The position numbers were made by a program, and so were the translations under genes. A DNA stretch of 64,000 nucleotides. Source: Azorinus chamasolen. Taxonomy: Eukaryota; Mollusca; Bivalvia; Cardiida; Solecurtidae. Below, one piece after another: positions 19,755 through 29,940 of this stretch; positions within the stretch are counted from its first letter, which is position 1, and the number at the start of each line of letters is the position of its first letter. Under the pieces are notes generated by a model. The model was given only the letters and a program-made list of their open reading frames with translations, ran no database searches and was not told where the DNA came from. The DNA is taken from positions 79,359,620-79,423,619 of the forward strand of contig OY755244.1 in assembly GCA_963576725.1 (NCBI GenBank). The letters run 5' to 3'.

Positions 19755-20335
19755 AGCTCTTTTACTTCTTCTCTACATCCTACGGTATTACCACTGTTCA
19801 TATCTCCACTGAATTCTATGTTGTGCCCACTCTTTTATCTCCATCAACCCCCAGGATGAGATCACTCTTTATATCTCCATAAAACCCTATGCTGTGCCCA
19901 CTCTTTATATTTCCACCAAACCCTATGTTGTGACCACTCTTTAGTTCTCCACCAAACCCTATATCGTGACCATACTTTAATATCCCCACCAACCCTATGA
20001 TGTGACCACTATTTACATCTCCATCAAACCCTATGTTGTAACCACTCTTTATTTCTCCACCAAACCCTATATTGCGATCATTCTTTATATCCCCACCCAA
20101 AACTATGACGTGACCACTATTTATATCTCCACCAAACCCTATGCTGTGGCCACGCTTTAATATCTCAACCCAACCCTATGATGTGACCATTCTTTATATC
20201 TCCACCAAACTCTATGTTGTGACAACTCTTTATTGTATCTCCATCAAACCATATGGTGTGAGCACTCTCTATATCTCAAATAAAACCCTATGTAGCACCC
20301 ACTCTTCGAGACAATTCGATAGCATACTATAGGCT
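19755..20335. repeat. 36-bp minisatellite matching a MITE H arm
   Basis: About 15 units of consensus TATCTCCACCAAACCCTATG TTGTGACCACTCTTTA. The same 36 bases form one arm of hairpin MITE family H. On the minus strand it gives a 94-residue open frame of 12-residue repeats (GGDIKSGHNIGF), not considered coding. Confidence 0.9.
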
Positions 20336-20376
20336 TTGGTGAAGAAATGGTGTTTAAGTGTATGTATAAACCCATC

Positions 20377-20582
20377 TACAGTAAAACCTCTCTATAACGG
20401 CCACTAAATCACATCACGTATTTTGTGTTTAAGGCAGATGGCTGCTTAAAGCAAGGTGAAAGTAAAACAGAACACTCCTACAGGAGCGTTGTTTTACTTT
20501 CACCTTGCTTTTAGCAGCCACCTGCTCTAAATACCAACTAATTAACACAATTTAGTGGCCGTTATAGAGACATTTTACTGTA
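20377..20582. mobile_element. MITE family G
   Basis: TACAGTAAAACCTCTCTATAAC to GAGACATTTTACTGTA; tip ACACTCCTACAGGAGCGT. Confidence 0.87.
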
Positions 20583-20783
20583 TCTATTTCTCTGATTAAA
20601 CTAACTGCTATTTCTTAACACAGTTAACAAACAAAGGTCCGACACTACAAAGTGTGGACTTAAATCAAAACAGGCAAACTGATTTTGACAAGATTTAGAT
20701 ATCGCCTAAGGAAATGCATGTGAAGAGATACCATTGTTTAAATTCAAAGTCTTAAATCAAACTTTCACTTTATTTAAATCACT

Positions 20784-21008
20784 TACCTAATAAATATTCG
20801 TGTAAGAAATAGTATAGTCATGAATAATAATGAGAGATTTTTATGGCATTATGAACAAGGGAATTTTACCATTGCAGAAAATGTACAATATTATTTCATA
20901 AGCATGCAGAACAGGCCCGGACTAGACGGCTCCTACTGAAGTGATCTGATCTGGGTCTACTCTGTTTGCACAGGTGTCATTCTGCGTCTCTATCAGGTAA
21001 AGGCTTAA
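20784..21008. mobile_element. MITE family A, degenerate
   Basis: CTTACCTAATAAATATTCG to AGGTAAAGGCTTAA, decayed palindrome (GACGGCTCCTACTGAAGTGATC). Confidence 0.7.
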
Positions 21009-21064
21009 GAACATACAAAGAACAGTGAGATAAAACTCATTGAATCAAAATAGTCAGTATATAC

Positions 21065-21262
21065 CAGAGCTACAGATAAAGGTACATACCTAAATACTAA
21101 AATCGTCATCTCTCAACCAAACCCTATACTGTGACCACTCTTTAGAATCGTTTCTTCGAGACGATTCTAAAGAATGGTCACAGTATAGGGTTTGGTGGAG
21201 AAATAAAGGAGCTATGCTTGAAAATGTTTAAATTTATGCATCTTATATCGACCTCCGATATA
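21065..21262. mobile_element. Hairpin MITE family H
   Basis: AGCTACAGATAAAGGTACATAC outer arm, CAACCAAACCCTATACTGTG and tip GAATCGTTTCTTCGAGACGATTC, then the complement and CATCTTATATCGACCTCCG. Confidence 0.85.
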
Positions 21263-21511
21263 CCTATAGTAACATAGTTCTGTATATCGTTAACAAGAAA
21301 CTTGTTGCAAAACAATTGGAGGAGGCAGGTGCGGAATAGTTAGAAGATTATAATATTTTTATGAAGTATTTACGTTGTTCATAATGACATGTGAAATATA
21401 TCGCGTTAATGTCTATAAACAGAAGCATATAATATGACATATTTTTTGCAAGTTTGTAACACATTTGTTCAGGAGGAATTGTGTGATATGTGTTTGTCTG
21501 CTACATTAGTG

Positions 21512-21744
21512 TTAAACCCATCCCCTCATATTGACGACTTTTGACGACTCTGTAAAGTCACTTTTTGTGAAACCATTGTGATAAATAGAGCATTTGCTCC
21601 TATAGGAGCAAATGCTCTATTTATTACAACGGTTTCAAGCTAAAAAAAATCTAAAAGTTTCCATTTCTCTAGTTAATGCTCCTTTTCGATAGATTTATTC
21701 AAAAGAGGTTGTATCTAAAAATAGCCTATGAGGTAAAGGGTTAA
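21512..21744. mobile_element. MITE family B
   Basis: TTAAACCCATCCCCTCATATTG to ATGAGGTAAAGGGTTAA, perfect tip AAATGCTC/CTCCTATAGGAG. Confidence 0.88.
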
Positions 21745-21751
21745 GATTGTC

Positions 21752-22184
21752 TACAGTAGAACCTGTCTTAAGCGGCGATTAATTCATTGAACATAGGTGG
21801 TTGCTTAATGCAGATCAAAGGTAATGCAGAAAGCTCCAACAGGAGCTTTCTGCATTACTTTTGACATGCATTATGCTATCACCTGCCTTAACCCTTCGCT
21901 TGCTAATCGCGTCAATATACCTACCTGTAAATAGTGAAGACCCAGATGAGACAGCTCCAGCAGGAGCTGTCTCATCAGGGTCTGCACTATTTACAAGTTG
22001 ATTGCGCAACCAGTGCACTCCACAGCAGTGATTGCACAGCGAAATACTTGTACACAGTGAAGATATACGTAATTATACAACAGGGCATGGGTAAAGAAGG
22101 AGAAATGTATTTTAAAATTCAGCAAGCGAAGGGTTAGGACCCATAAACCCATTTTAATGGCCACTTAAGACAGGTTCTATCGTA
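21752..22184. mobile_element. MITE family F with nested C' element
   Basis: TACAGTAGAACCTGTCTTAAG to AGACAGGTTCTATCGTA; hairpin AAGCTCCAACAGGAGCTT. Interrupted at TTAA by 21888-22136. Confidence 0.82.
21888..22136. mobile_element. MITE family C' (TTAA type), nested
   Basis: TTAACCCTTCGCTTGCTAATC to CAGCAAGCGAAGGGTTA with palindrome GACAGCTCCAGCAGGAGCTGTC. Distinct terminus (CTTCGCTTGC) from A-D. A second copy is at 22498. Confidence 0.8.
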
Positions 22185-22307
22185 CTTACTGTACAGTCCC
22201 AATTTCATTTGGGGTAACCTGGACTTCGGGGTATGGATAGCAAATGTAAATTAAACTTAACATTTGCGGGGTTTTTTCACCAAACCCTGGAACTTGTTCG
22301 TTTTAAA

Positions 22308-22480
22308 AACCCGTTTACTAGACAATTCCCGCCTTTTTATGTCTTTGCAATTAGAACAGACCCAGATCAGACGTCTTCTGTTGGAGCTGGCTGATGGGGA
22401 TCTCATCCGCTTGCGTATTAATAACAGAAATGATACTTTACTGTGCGTCATTGCAACAGGGAAGTCCTAATTCTATATTT
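22308..22480. mobile_element. MITE family A, degenerate
   Basis: CTTTGCAATTAGAACAGACCC and GATCAGACGTCTTC with a mutated right arm. Confidence 0.5.
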
Positions 22481-22497
22481 TCAATACAATAATTAGA

Positions 22498-22748
22498 TTA
22501 ACCCTTCTGTTGCTGAATTTCAAAATACATTTCTCCATCTTTACCCATGTCCTGTTGTATAATTACATATATCTTCACTGTGTACAAGCATTTCGCTGTG
22601 CACATCTCTGCTGTGGAGTGTACTGGTTGCACAATCAACTTGTCAATAGTGCAGACCTTGATGAGACAGCTCCTGCAGGAGCTATCTCATCTGGGTCTTC
22701 ACTATTTACAAGTAGGTATATTGACGTGAATAGCAAGCGAAGGGTTAA
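22498..22748. mobile_element. MITE family C'
   Basis: TTAACCCTTCTGTTGCTGAAT to AGCAAGCGAAGGGTTAA, palindrome GACAGCTCCTGCAGGAGCTATC. Opposite orientation to the copy at 21888. Confidence 0.82.
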
Positions 22749-22797
22749 TTGATATACTAACATTTAGCCCGCTGTGGTCGAATGAGTGAATACCTAT

Positions 22798-22866
22798 GCA
22801 ATCAGTTTGAATCCAGATGAGACGCCGAGTAACATGGCGTCTCATCCGGATCCAAACTGTTTGTGA
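22798..22866. mobile_element. MITE family D core
   Basis: CAATCAGTTTGAATCCAGATG, GAGACGCCGAGTAACATGGCG and the complement. Ends not delimited. Confidence 0.65.
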
Positions 22867-23156
22867 CACATTGTTTGCTTTTGGTACATAAATTAATTAT
22901 AGCTTGAATTTTGAAAATGGTGTAGGTGAAAAATTCTGTAAAAATCATTTGCCCAGCAGGCTAAAGAATGAGGTGAAGCCTCTTGCATGAATATTCATGA
23001 AGTAAAAGCCTAACGATACTACACCGGTATTGGTTACGTGGAACATTACTAAAGGCGACTTTCAGATACTGAACGTGTAAAATATGTCTCAGGCTTTCAC
23101 TCGGAAAATGATCGGAGGTTTTTTTTTGTATCAATTATTCATGCTTGTATATTTAC

Positions 23157-24960
23157 CCTCAACGCCAACATTAAATTCAGCTGATACAGGACGACTTCCG
23201 CTTCCAATGTCGTGGATTATCTTTCTTGAGCGATCTTTGACGTCTATGAGTAAAGGCATAGCAGGGGTGGATATGGAAGGTGGACTAGATTCGGTATCCG
23301 ACACAGGTCTGTTGTTATTCTCCAAGTCCTGTCGAGAAGTGGGCATGTTTGGCAAAGTGGCACTACTTGAAATCATTGTATCTTTTCCAATATTTACATT
23401 TCCGGTTGAATACGAATAAGCATCTAGATGAGTCCGTGTAATCTGAGGCACGAATGCGCTCTTTTCGCCACTATCCGCTGCACTACAAAGAAAGGGGGAA
23501 GAAAATGAGGAAAGACCATCAAATCTCTGCCTCATTAATTCTTCTTGTTTATGGGCGAGGTATTCAGTCGAACTGTAACTTTGGTTTTGGTAACTGGATT
23601 TAAATGAAATAATATCATCTTCGTCATCGTCAATGGGTTTGATAATACCCGTAGGTATAGGCCTCGGAGGAATGAACGCGGGTACACTTATTCCAGAGGA
23701 GATTTCATCACAGCTATGTGCCAACTGTTTATTGGTAGCACCTAAACTTGAACGAGTTTCTTTCAACTGCGCTTGTCTTTCCGCCAGTTGTCGTTTACGT
23801 TTCTCTATTTCAAATTGAAGTTCACGTCGTTTTTCCTCCCGTATTCTGTCCTCTTCGTCTTCAGCGTTATTTGGCAAGTTTCCTTCAGAATGACTCGAAA
23901 TCATTTGAGACGAATCTTTTCCCTTGTTTTCTAAGGTTTCTGATGATTGAGCATGTTTAGAGTAGAACATTTTGGCATAGTCTGAGGTTTTGGGTTTTCT
24001 GCTCCTGTTCAGAGCAGACAATACGGGTTCGGAACGAGTACTTTCAGTATCACTAATTCCAGACTGAGAGCTGTCATCAGCAGTTCTACAGCCCCTGCTG
24101 TCGTCCGATGCCACCACCTGCATTTCGGACTCAATGTCCTTGTCTTCCTTTATGGGAGAAAACTTGGCTACCATAGGATCTGAGGATTGCCTCTTATGCC
24201 TTGCTCGTCGATTAATCAGCTGCGGTGAAGTTCTTGAATTAGAAGTGGTGCGTTTTTTACCGTTTGTGCCAGGTACATTTAACGTACCTTTATTTGTTTG
24301 TCTGTTTTTATCAGCATTAACTTTAATTTCATTTAGCTGTATTTTTAACGCGCGTAGTTCCTCAATTTCGTCAATCTTCCTACGCCTTCCTTCTGTTACT
24401 CGTCTTAACTCTTCTTGAAGACGTTTCTTCAGTCCTTTCATTGCTTGGGTTATAGGAGCCCCGTATATATTTATTAACGAATCAATAATTTCGTCAGTTT
24501 CATCAAAGTATTTCACCATATTTCCAGTATATTTCTGCACGTTTACTTCCGGGTCCGGAGGGATATTTACCTGTAGGCCATCATCAGGTCTATATATATC
24601 CAACACCCCATTATTAGCTCCAACAACTGTTATGTAATTCCCATTCCTTTTGTCAAGAGATGGTTTGTCTAAATCGTTTATGGATTTCTTACGCGTAATA
24701 CTGGCCACTTCTCTGTCGTCCTCATTCATCGAAGAGTCATCGCTAGTGGATGACGTCCCAGGTTTTCGTCTACCAGATTTTGAATCCGTCCTTGGTGGGG
24801 GTTTCCTCGGTGGCACCGGTCGAGATTTTGCACGAGGAGTCTGCGAAGCCTCCTCTTCCGCTGGTATTGGGGGCAGTTTCCGACGAACCTTTTTCATCTC
24901 TTTAGACTTATGGTCTCTTGGGGAAGCCGAAGGTTGTTTATTCTTTGAGTGTACTCCATC
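23157..24960 (-). CDS. PCLO: Piccolo/Fife-like gene, coiled-coil linker exon (601 codons)
   Basis: Minus-strand exon with acceptor TTTTCTTACAG|GATGGAG and donor GTTGAGG|GTAAAT. It starts in phase 0 at DGVHSKNKQPSASP, upstream of the first in-frame Met, and leaves one base, giving residues 906-1506. It opens with a basic, proline-rich tract (KKVRRKLPPIPAEEE, RPVPPRKPPPR). Two probable coiled coils follow, around MKGLKKRLQEELRRVTEGRR and EEKRRELQFEIEKRKRQLAE, then FIPPRPIPTGIIKPIDDDED and a Ser/Thr-rich tail. This resembles the pre-PDZ region of Piccolo/Bassoon/Fife scaffolds, where coiled coils bind other active-zone proteins. That functional reading is inference from family architecture. Confidence 0.9.
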
Positions 24961-24986
24961 CTGTAAGAAAACAACATATCTTTTAT

Positions 24987-25242
24987 TTTTTACTCTTTAC
25001 TCCATGAATATTCATGAAAGAAACAACGACGTCAGGAATATTAATTTGCTGATTTTCTATACTGTCATATGGTCTCAGAAATGTTTGGACATGGCAGAAG
25101 ATGTAGACTCAGATATTTATTGTTTAAAAAGCAAACTGAGCCGACCCTGATAAGATAGCTGCTACAGAAGCCTTAAGATCTGGGTCTGCTTTATTGCATA
25201 GGGGTTAAAATGCGTATCTATGGAGTAGGAGTAAAACGTTAA
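24987..25242. mobile_element. MITE family A
   Basis: TTACTCTTTACTCCATGAAT to GGAGTAGGAGTAAAACGTTAA, starting 27 bp upstream of the exon boundary at 24960. Decayed palindrome. Confidence 0.72.
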
Positions 25243-25855
25243 ACAACAAAATAAACACATCATTTCATGCAGATATATACACCTATCATTATTTAAGGTT
25301 CTGTAACTATTTTACTAATGTTTAAATACAACTATACCTTACAATGTTGAACATTTATCTATCCTTACCAGCATGTAAACATTCCGCTAAAAGTGCTTAC
25401 AGAATTTGCCAGCGATTTCTGTCAAACACAAATGATAACTGCTCTATTGACATTTCCAGCATGAGCCCACCATCACACGCCTTACTTCAGCGGTTCTTCA
25501 TGTACCTGCTTTTGAAATCGATATTTGCAGTACACACACAAGTCTAAACACCCTGCTCTACTATTTTTCATCAGTAACATACTCCTTAAACAGAACACCT
25601 CTGACTCTCCAATACTGTTTTATGGTCGTATAAAAGCCGGGAATAGCCGCATGATCGATAATCAATATTAGTTTGTTTTCTTTGTTTACCAAGCTTATTA
25701 AAACGGGAGGACTGAACTTACAGTGCCAGATAATCATAATGTACGCACTGTTTCAGTATCGATGTTTCATAGCCTGATGCGGTTATCGTTCTTGAATCAT
25801 TCATCCCGCTTATTCCTTGAATTGGGACTATGTATTAAAAGTTAATGTGCCAAAC
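25243..25855. other. Unassigned intron stretch
   Basis: Nothing recognised; short open frames only. Confidence 0.5.
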
Positions 25856-25862
25856 TCACTCA

Positions 25863-25950
<88 letters not shown>

Positions 25951-25974
25951 CCCCTCTCTCTATGTCTCTGTCAC

Positions 25975-26058
<84 letters not shown>

Positions 26059-26190
26059 CCATCCATCTATCTATCTATCATCTATCTATCATCCATATAT
26101 CATCTATCTATCGACATCTGTTTCTGCGTTGTGTCTGTCCGTTCATCCGTACATTCACCCGTCCGTCCGTAAGCCCGTCCGTCTCTCTAT
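25856..26190. repeat. Compound microsatellite (CT)n, (TATC)n, (GTCC)n
   Basis: (CT) run to about 25948, a pure then imperfect (TATC) run about 25973-26115, then short CCGTCCGT motifs to about 26190. It yields low-complexity 120-130-residue open frames of Ser/Leu/Tyr that are not genes. Bases 26191-26640 have no recognised content. Confidence 0.95.
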
Positions 26191-26639
26191 CCGTCATGTT
26201 ATGCTCTGAATGAATGCCAAAAAAACCCAGAAAAGGACTGATGCAGTGAATTTGGAAAAGACACACATACAACAACAGCAGAAGCACAACTGAAATGCGC
26301 GCTTATAGTACATACATATAGAACTGGCCCTTACCTGTTCCGCACTGACTTCATATTAGCAGTGCCTTAACCAAGCTCACCGAAAACAAAGACAAGAAGT
26401 TACGCCACAACTTACGCAAAAAGTATGACCAGACATAACAACGTCACAAATCGCCTTACTGAAACGTAAATATCAGTTGGGCTGAGTCTGGGGCACTGCC
26501 ATACCAAATATGATAGTTTGGAGTTTATTGGACGGTCACTTAACACTAAGGGATGTTGAACATAAATAAACTCCACACAACTCTTGTCTTTCTGTCTATA
26601 TACACGTCTGCATGTTTGCCTGTCAGATCTAAGTGGACA

Positions 26640-27470
26640 TATGCTAGTCAATATATCCCGAGGAAATATATCTAAATGCGCATATCCTAATCAATATATC
26701 TCTCGTCAAAATATATAAGTGCGCATATCCTAGGCAATATATATCTCCGTCAATGTATCTAAGTGCGCATATCCTGGGCAATGTATTTATGTGTGCATAT
26801 CCTAGTCAATTTATTTCTAGTCAATATATCGAAGTGTGCATATCAAAGTAATATATCTAAGTGGGCATATTCTAGCCAATATTTCTAAGAGCGCATATCC
26901 TTATCAATATACATGTACATGTATTACATATTGAAGTGTGCATACCTTTGTCAAGAATTCTGAGTGAGCATATCCTAGTCAATGTATCGAGATGCGCATA
27001 TCCGAATCAATATATCTAAGGGTGAATATCCCAACCAATGTATCTAAGTGCGCATAGCCTAAGTAATGTATCTGAGTGCGCATACCGTAGTCAACATATC
27101 TAAGTGCGCATATCCTAACCAATATCTAAGTGCGCATATCCTAACAAATGCATCTAAGCGCTCATATCCTAGTCAATGTATCTACGTGCGCATATCCTAG
27201 TCAATATATCTAAGTGCGGATACCCTGGTCAATATATATAAGAGCGCCTATCCTAGTCAATGTATCTAAGAGCGCATATCCTAGTCAATGTATCTAAGTG
27301 CGCATATCTTAGTCAATGTATATAAGAGCGCATATCCTAGTCAATGTATCTAAGAGCGCATATCCTGGTCAATGTATCTAAGTGCGCATATCCTAGTCAA
27401 TGTATCTAAGTGCGCATATTCAAGTCAATATATCTAAGTGCGGACATCCTGGTCAATATATCAAGTGAGG
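26640..27470. repeat. 28-bp minisatellite, about 29 copies
   Basis: Unit TATCTAAGTGCGCATATCC followed by TAGTCAATG, 28 bp, most regular between 27000 and 27440. It ends at a family A right terminus remnant (GTGAGGGAAAGGGTTAG). Confidence 0.9.
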
Positions 27471-27689
27471 GAAAGGGTTAGACAACACTATAGAGGTTAT
27501 ATTGCGCCAAGTCAGCAGACATTTTGTCGCTCATTTACATTAGGATAAGACATGGGGTATGGATTCAAATTTGATATGCAGAAACTCCAATTTACGCAAA
27601 AAACTCTTACGATCATGCAAAGGATGGGCAGTGTTACCAATTATTGTGCTATTCAAACACGCCACAGTACCACATTTGGCCACTATATA

Positions 27690-27840
27690 TCAAAGTTAAT
27701 GTATATAAATGTGTATGTCCTAGTCAATATATGTCTAGTCAATGTATCTAGGTGCGCATATCCCTGTCAATGTATCGAAATACACATGTCCTAGTCAATA
27801 AAGAGAAACGTGCACATCCTAGTCAATGTAACTAACTACA
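27690..27840. repeat. Second block of the 28-bp minisatellite
   Basis: Four or five diverged units (ATGTCCTAGTCAATATATG, CATATCCCTGTCAATGTATC), separated from the main block by 220 bp of non-repetitive sequence. Confidence 0.75.
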
Positions 27841-28119
27841 TGCACTTAGATAACACAGCAAAGGTCTCCCAAAGTATCATTTCACAACAATACTCGTCAA
27901 ATAGAATATTAGGCACATACATGTACTCGTTTCATTCATCCATTCAAGTCTATATCGACAGTGTATTCAATTTGTGCACATTGTCTTACCCTAATCAACA
28001 CCTGTCGACAGAACCCTGATTTCCATGACACAAAAAATCAGTACATGTGTTATAGTTTTACAGAGTAACCTGCTAGGAGCAACCACATACAAAAAGGGAA
28101 TCTGAAACTGCTGTAGGGA

Positions 28120-28348
28120 GGGGGATGATGTTGTTAGGAATATTGATCACTTGATTTGTTAATACTGCCATATCATCAAGTGAATGTTTGGCCATGGTAG
28201 AAACAAACTGTCTAATCACATTTTAATGTTAGTCCATAAGCAAACACAACACACCCTGATTAGACAGTTTCCACATGGGCTGTCAGATCTGGGTCTATCC
28301 TGTTTGCAAATTGTACAAGTACACACCTTTTTTCAAGTAAATAGTTAG
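28120..28348. mobile_element. MITE family A, degenerate ends
   Basis: GGCCATGGTAGAAAC arm and palindrome GACAGTTTCCACATGGGCTGTC; TTAA ends not evident. Confidence 0.65.
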
Positions 28349-28442
28349 CAGAAGTTTTACTTTAATCCTTGACTCCATGAATAGTGGATATTCATGCGCG
28401 AAATAATTACATCATAATCATTAATTGGACTATTTTTTATAC

Positions 28443-28808
28443 TACAGTGCTCCCTCCCTACACCGACCCTCTCAATAACGATTCCCTCCTTACAACAACG
28501 CATGTCACTGTTTCCGAAACATCAAGGCTCCAGAATCATTTTTTTTCGATCGTATTTTATTTATGCCTCAATCAAACCCTATGCTGTGAACACTCTTTAG
28601 AATCGTCACTTTGTGACGATTCTAAAGAGTGGTCACAACATAGGGTTTGATGGAGGCATAACGGTTTTAGTTCTCGAAATACACCTTATCTGGGGATCGG
28701 AAAACAAGCTAATTATGTTTGATTTCCCCTCCCTATAACAACTTCCTCTGAACAACACATACAATCTTCGTATCCCACATGGCATCGTTGTAGAGAGGGA
28801 GCACTGTA
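28443..28808. mobile_element. MITE family I (CAGTGCTCCCTC ends, TA)
   Basis: TACAGTGCTCCCTCCCTACA to TTGTAGAGAGGGAGCACTGTA, with TA at both ends; a pogo/Tc1-like terminus. It hosts a nested hairpin. Confidence 0.85.
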
Positions 28809-29940
28809 GCTGTAGAATAATATCTATATCATACCATAAGCACGCAGAGTAGATACGGATCAGACGGCTCCTATAGGAACCGTCTGATCTGGGTTTTCTC
28901 TGTTTGCAAAGGCGTAGAAAGGCGTTTTTATGAAGTATAGGGTTAACCTTCGTTACCTTTTCAATAACGATTCCCTCCTTACAACAACGCATGTCACTGT
29001 TTCCGAAACATCAAGGCTCCAGAATCATTTTTTTTCGATCGTATTTTATTTATGCCTCAATCAAACCCTATGCTGTGAACACTCTTTAGAATCGTCACTT
29101 TGTGACGATTCTAAAGAGTGGTCACAACATAGGGTTTGATGGAGGCATAACGGTTTTAGTTCTCGAAATACACCTTATCTGGGGATCGGAAAACAAGCTA
29201 ATTATGTTTGATTTCCCCTCCCTATAACAACTTCCTCTGAACAACACATACAATCTTCGTATCCCACATGGCATCGTTGTAGAGAGGGAGCACTGTAGCT
29301 GTAGAATAATATCTATATCATACCATAAGCACGCAGAGTAGATACGGATCAGACGGCTCCTATAGGAACCGTCTGATCTGGGTTTTCTCTGTTTGCAAAG
29401 GCGTAGAAAGGCGTTTTTATGAAGTATAGGGTTAACCTTCGTTACCTTTTCAATAACGATTCCCTCCTTACAACAACGCATGTCACTGTTTCCGAAACAT
29501 CAAGGCTCCAGAATCATTTTTTTTCGATCGTATTTTATTTATGCCTCAATCAAACCCTATGCTGTGAACACTCTTTAGAATCGTCACTTTGTGACGATTC
29601 TAAAGAGTGGTCACAACATAGGGTTTGATTGAGGCATAACGGTTTTAGTTCTCGAAATACACCTTATCTGGGGATCGGAAAACAAGCTAATTATGTTTGA
29701 TTTCCCCTCCCTATAACAACTTCCTCTGAACAACACATACAATCTTCGTATCCCACATGGCATCGTTGTAGAGAGGGAGCACTGTAGCTGTAGAATAATA
29801 TCTATATCATACCATAAGCACGCAGAGTAGATACGGATCAGACGGCTCCTATAGGAACCGTCTGATCTGGGTTTTCTCTGTTTGCAAAGGCGTAGAAAGG
29901 CGTTTTTATGAAGTATAGGGTTAACCTTCGTTACCTTTTC
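28474..29940. repeat. 489-bp tandem triplication including a splice donor
   Basis: Units 28474-28962, 28963-29451 and 29452-29940 are almost identical (one G/T difference noticed, near 29629). Each holds the right half of MITE I, MITE H and the right part of MITE A. Each ends with the last 6 nt of the exon at 29935 and its donor (minus strand GAAAAG|GTAACG). The breakpoints share only the dinucleotide TC (CTC|AATAACG and TTTC|CCCGGG). Confidence 0.93.
28561..28661. mobile_element. Hairpin MITE family H, near-perfect
   Basis: TTATGCCTCAATCAAACCC to GGGTTTGATGGAGGCATAA with tip GAATCGTCACTTTGTGACGATTC. Repeated at +489 and +978. Confidence 0.88.

Larger units (their letters stand above)
28362..28946. 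mobile_element. MITE family A carrying MITE I carrying MITE H
   Basis: Outer family A runs TTAATCCTTGACTCCATGAA to GAAGTATAGGGTTAA. Inside is a CAGTGCTCCCTCCCTAC element (28443-28808), and inside that a family H hairpin (28561-28661). Confidence 0.85.

Noticed and set aside
25817..26213. Ser/Leu/Tyr-rich open frames of 120-130 residues
   Set aside because: Direct translation of (CT)n and (TATC)n microsatellite.
28633..29481. Two identical 119-residue minus-strand frames
   Set aside because: MITE sequence repeated by the 489-bp triplication; they mirror the read-through extension of the true exon past its donor.
29611..29934. C-terminal extension of the large exon (VTKVNPILHKNAF and onward)
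   Set aside because: It lies beyond a good donor (AAAAG|GTAACG), is pure MITE translation, and the next exon joins in phase at 29935.
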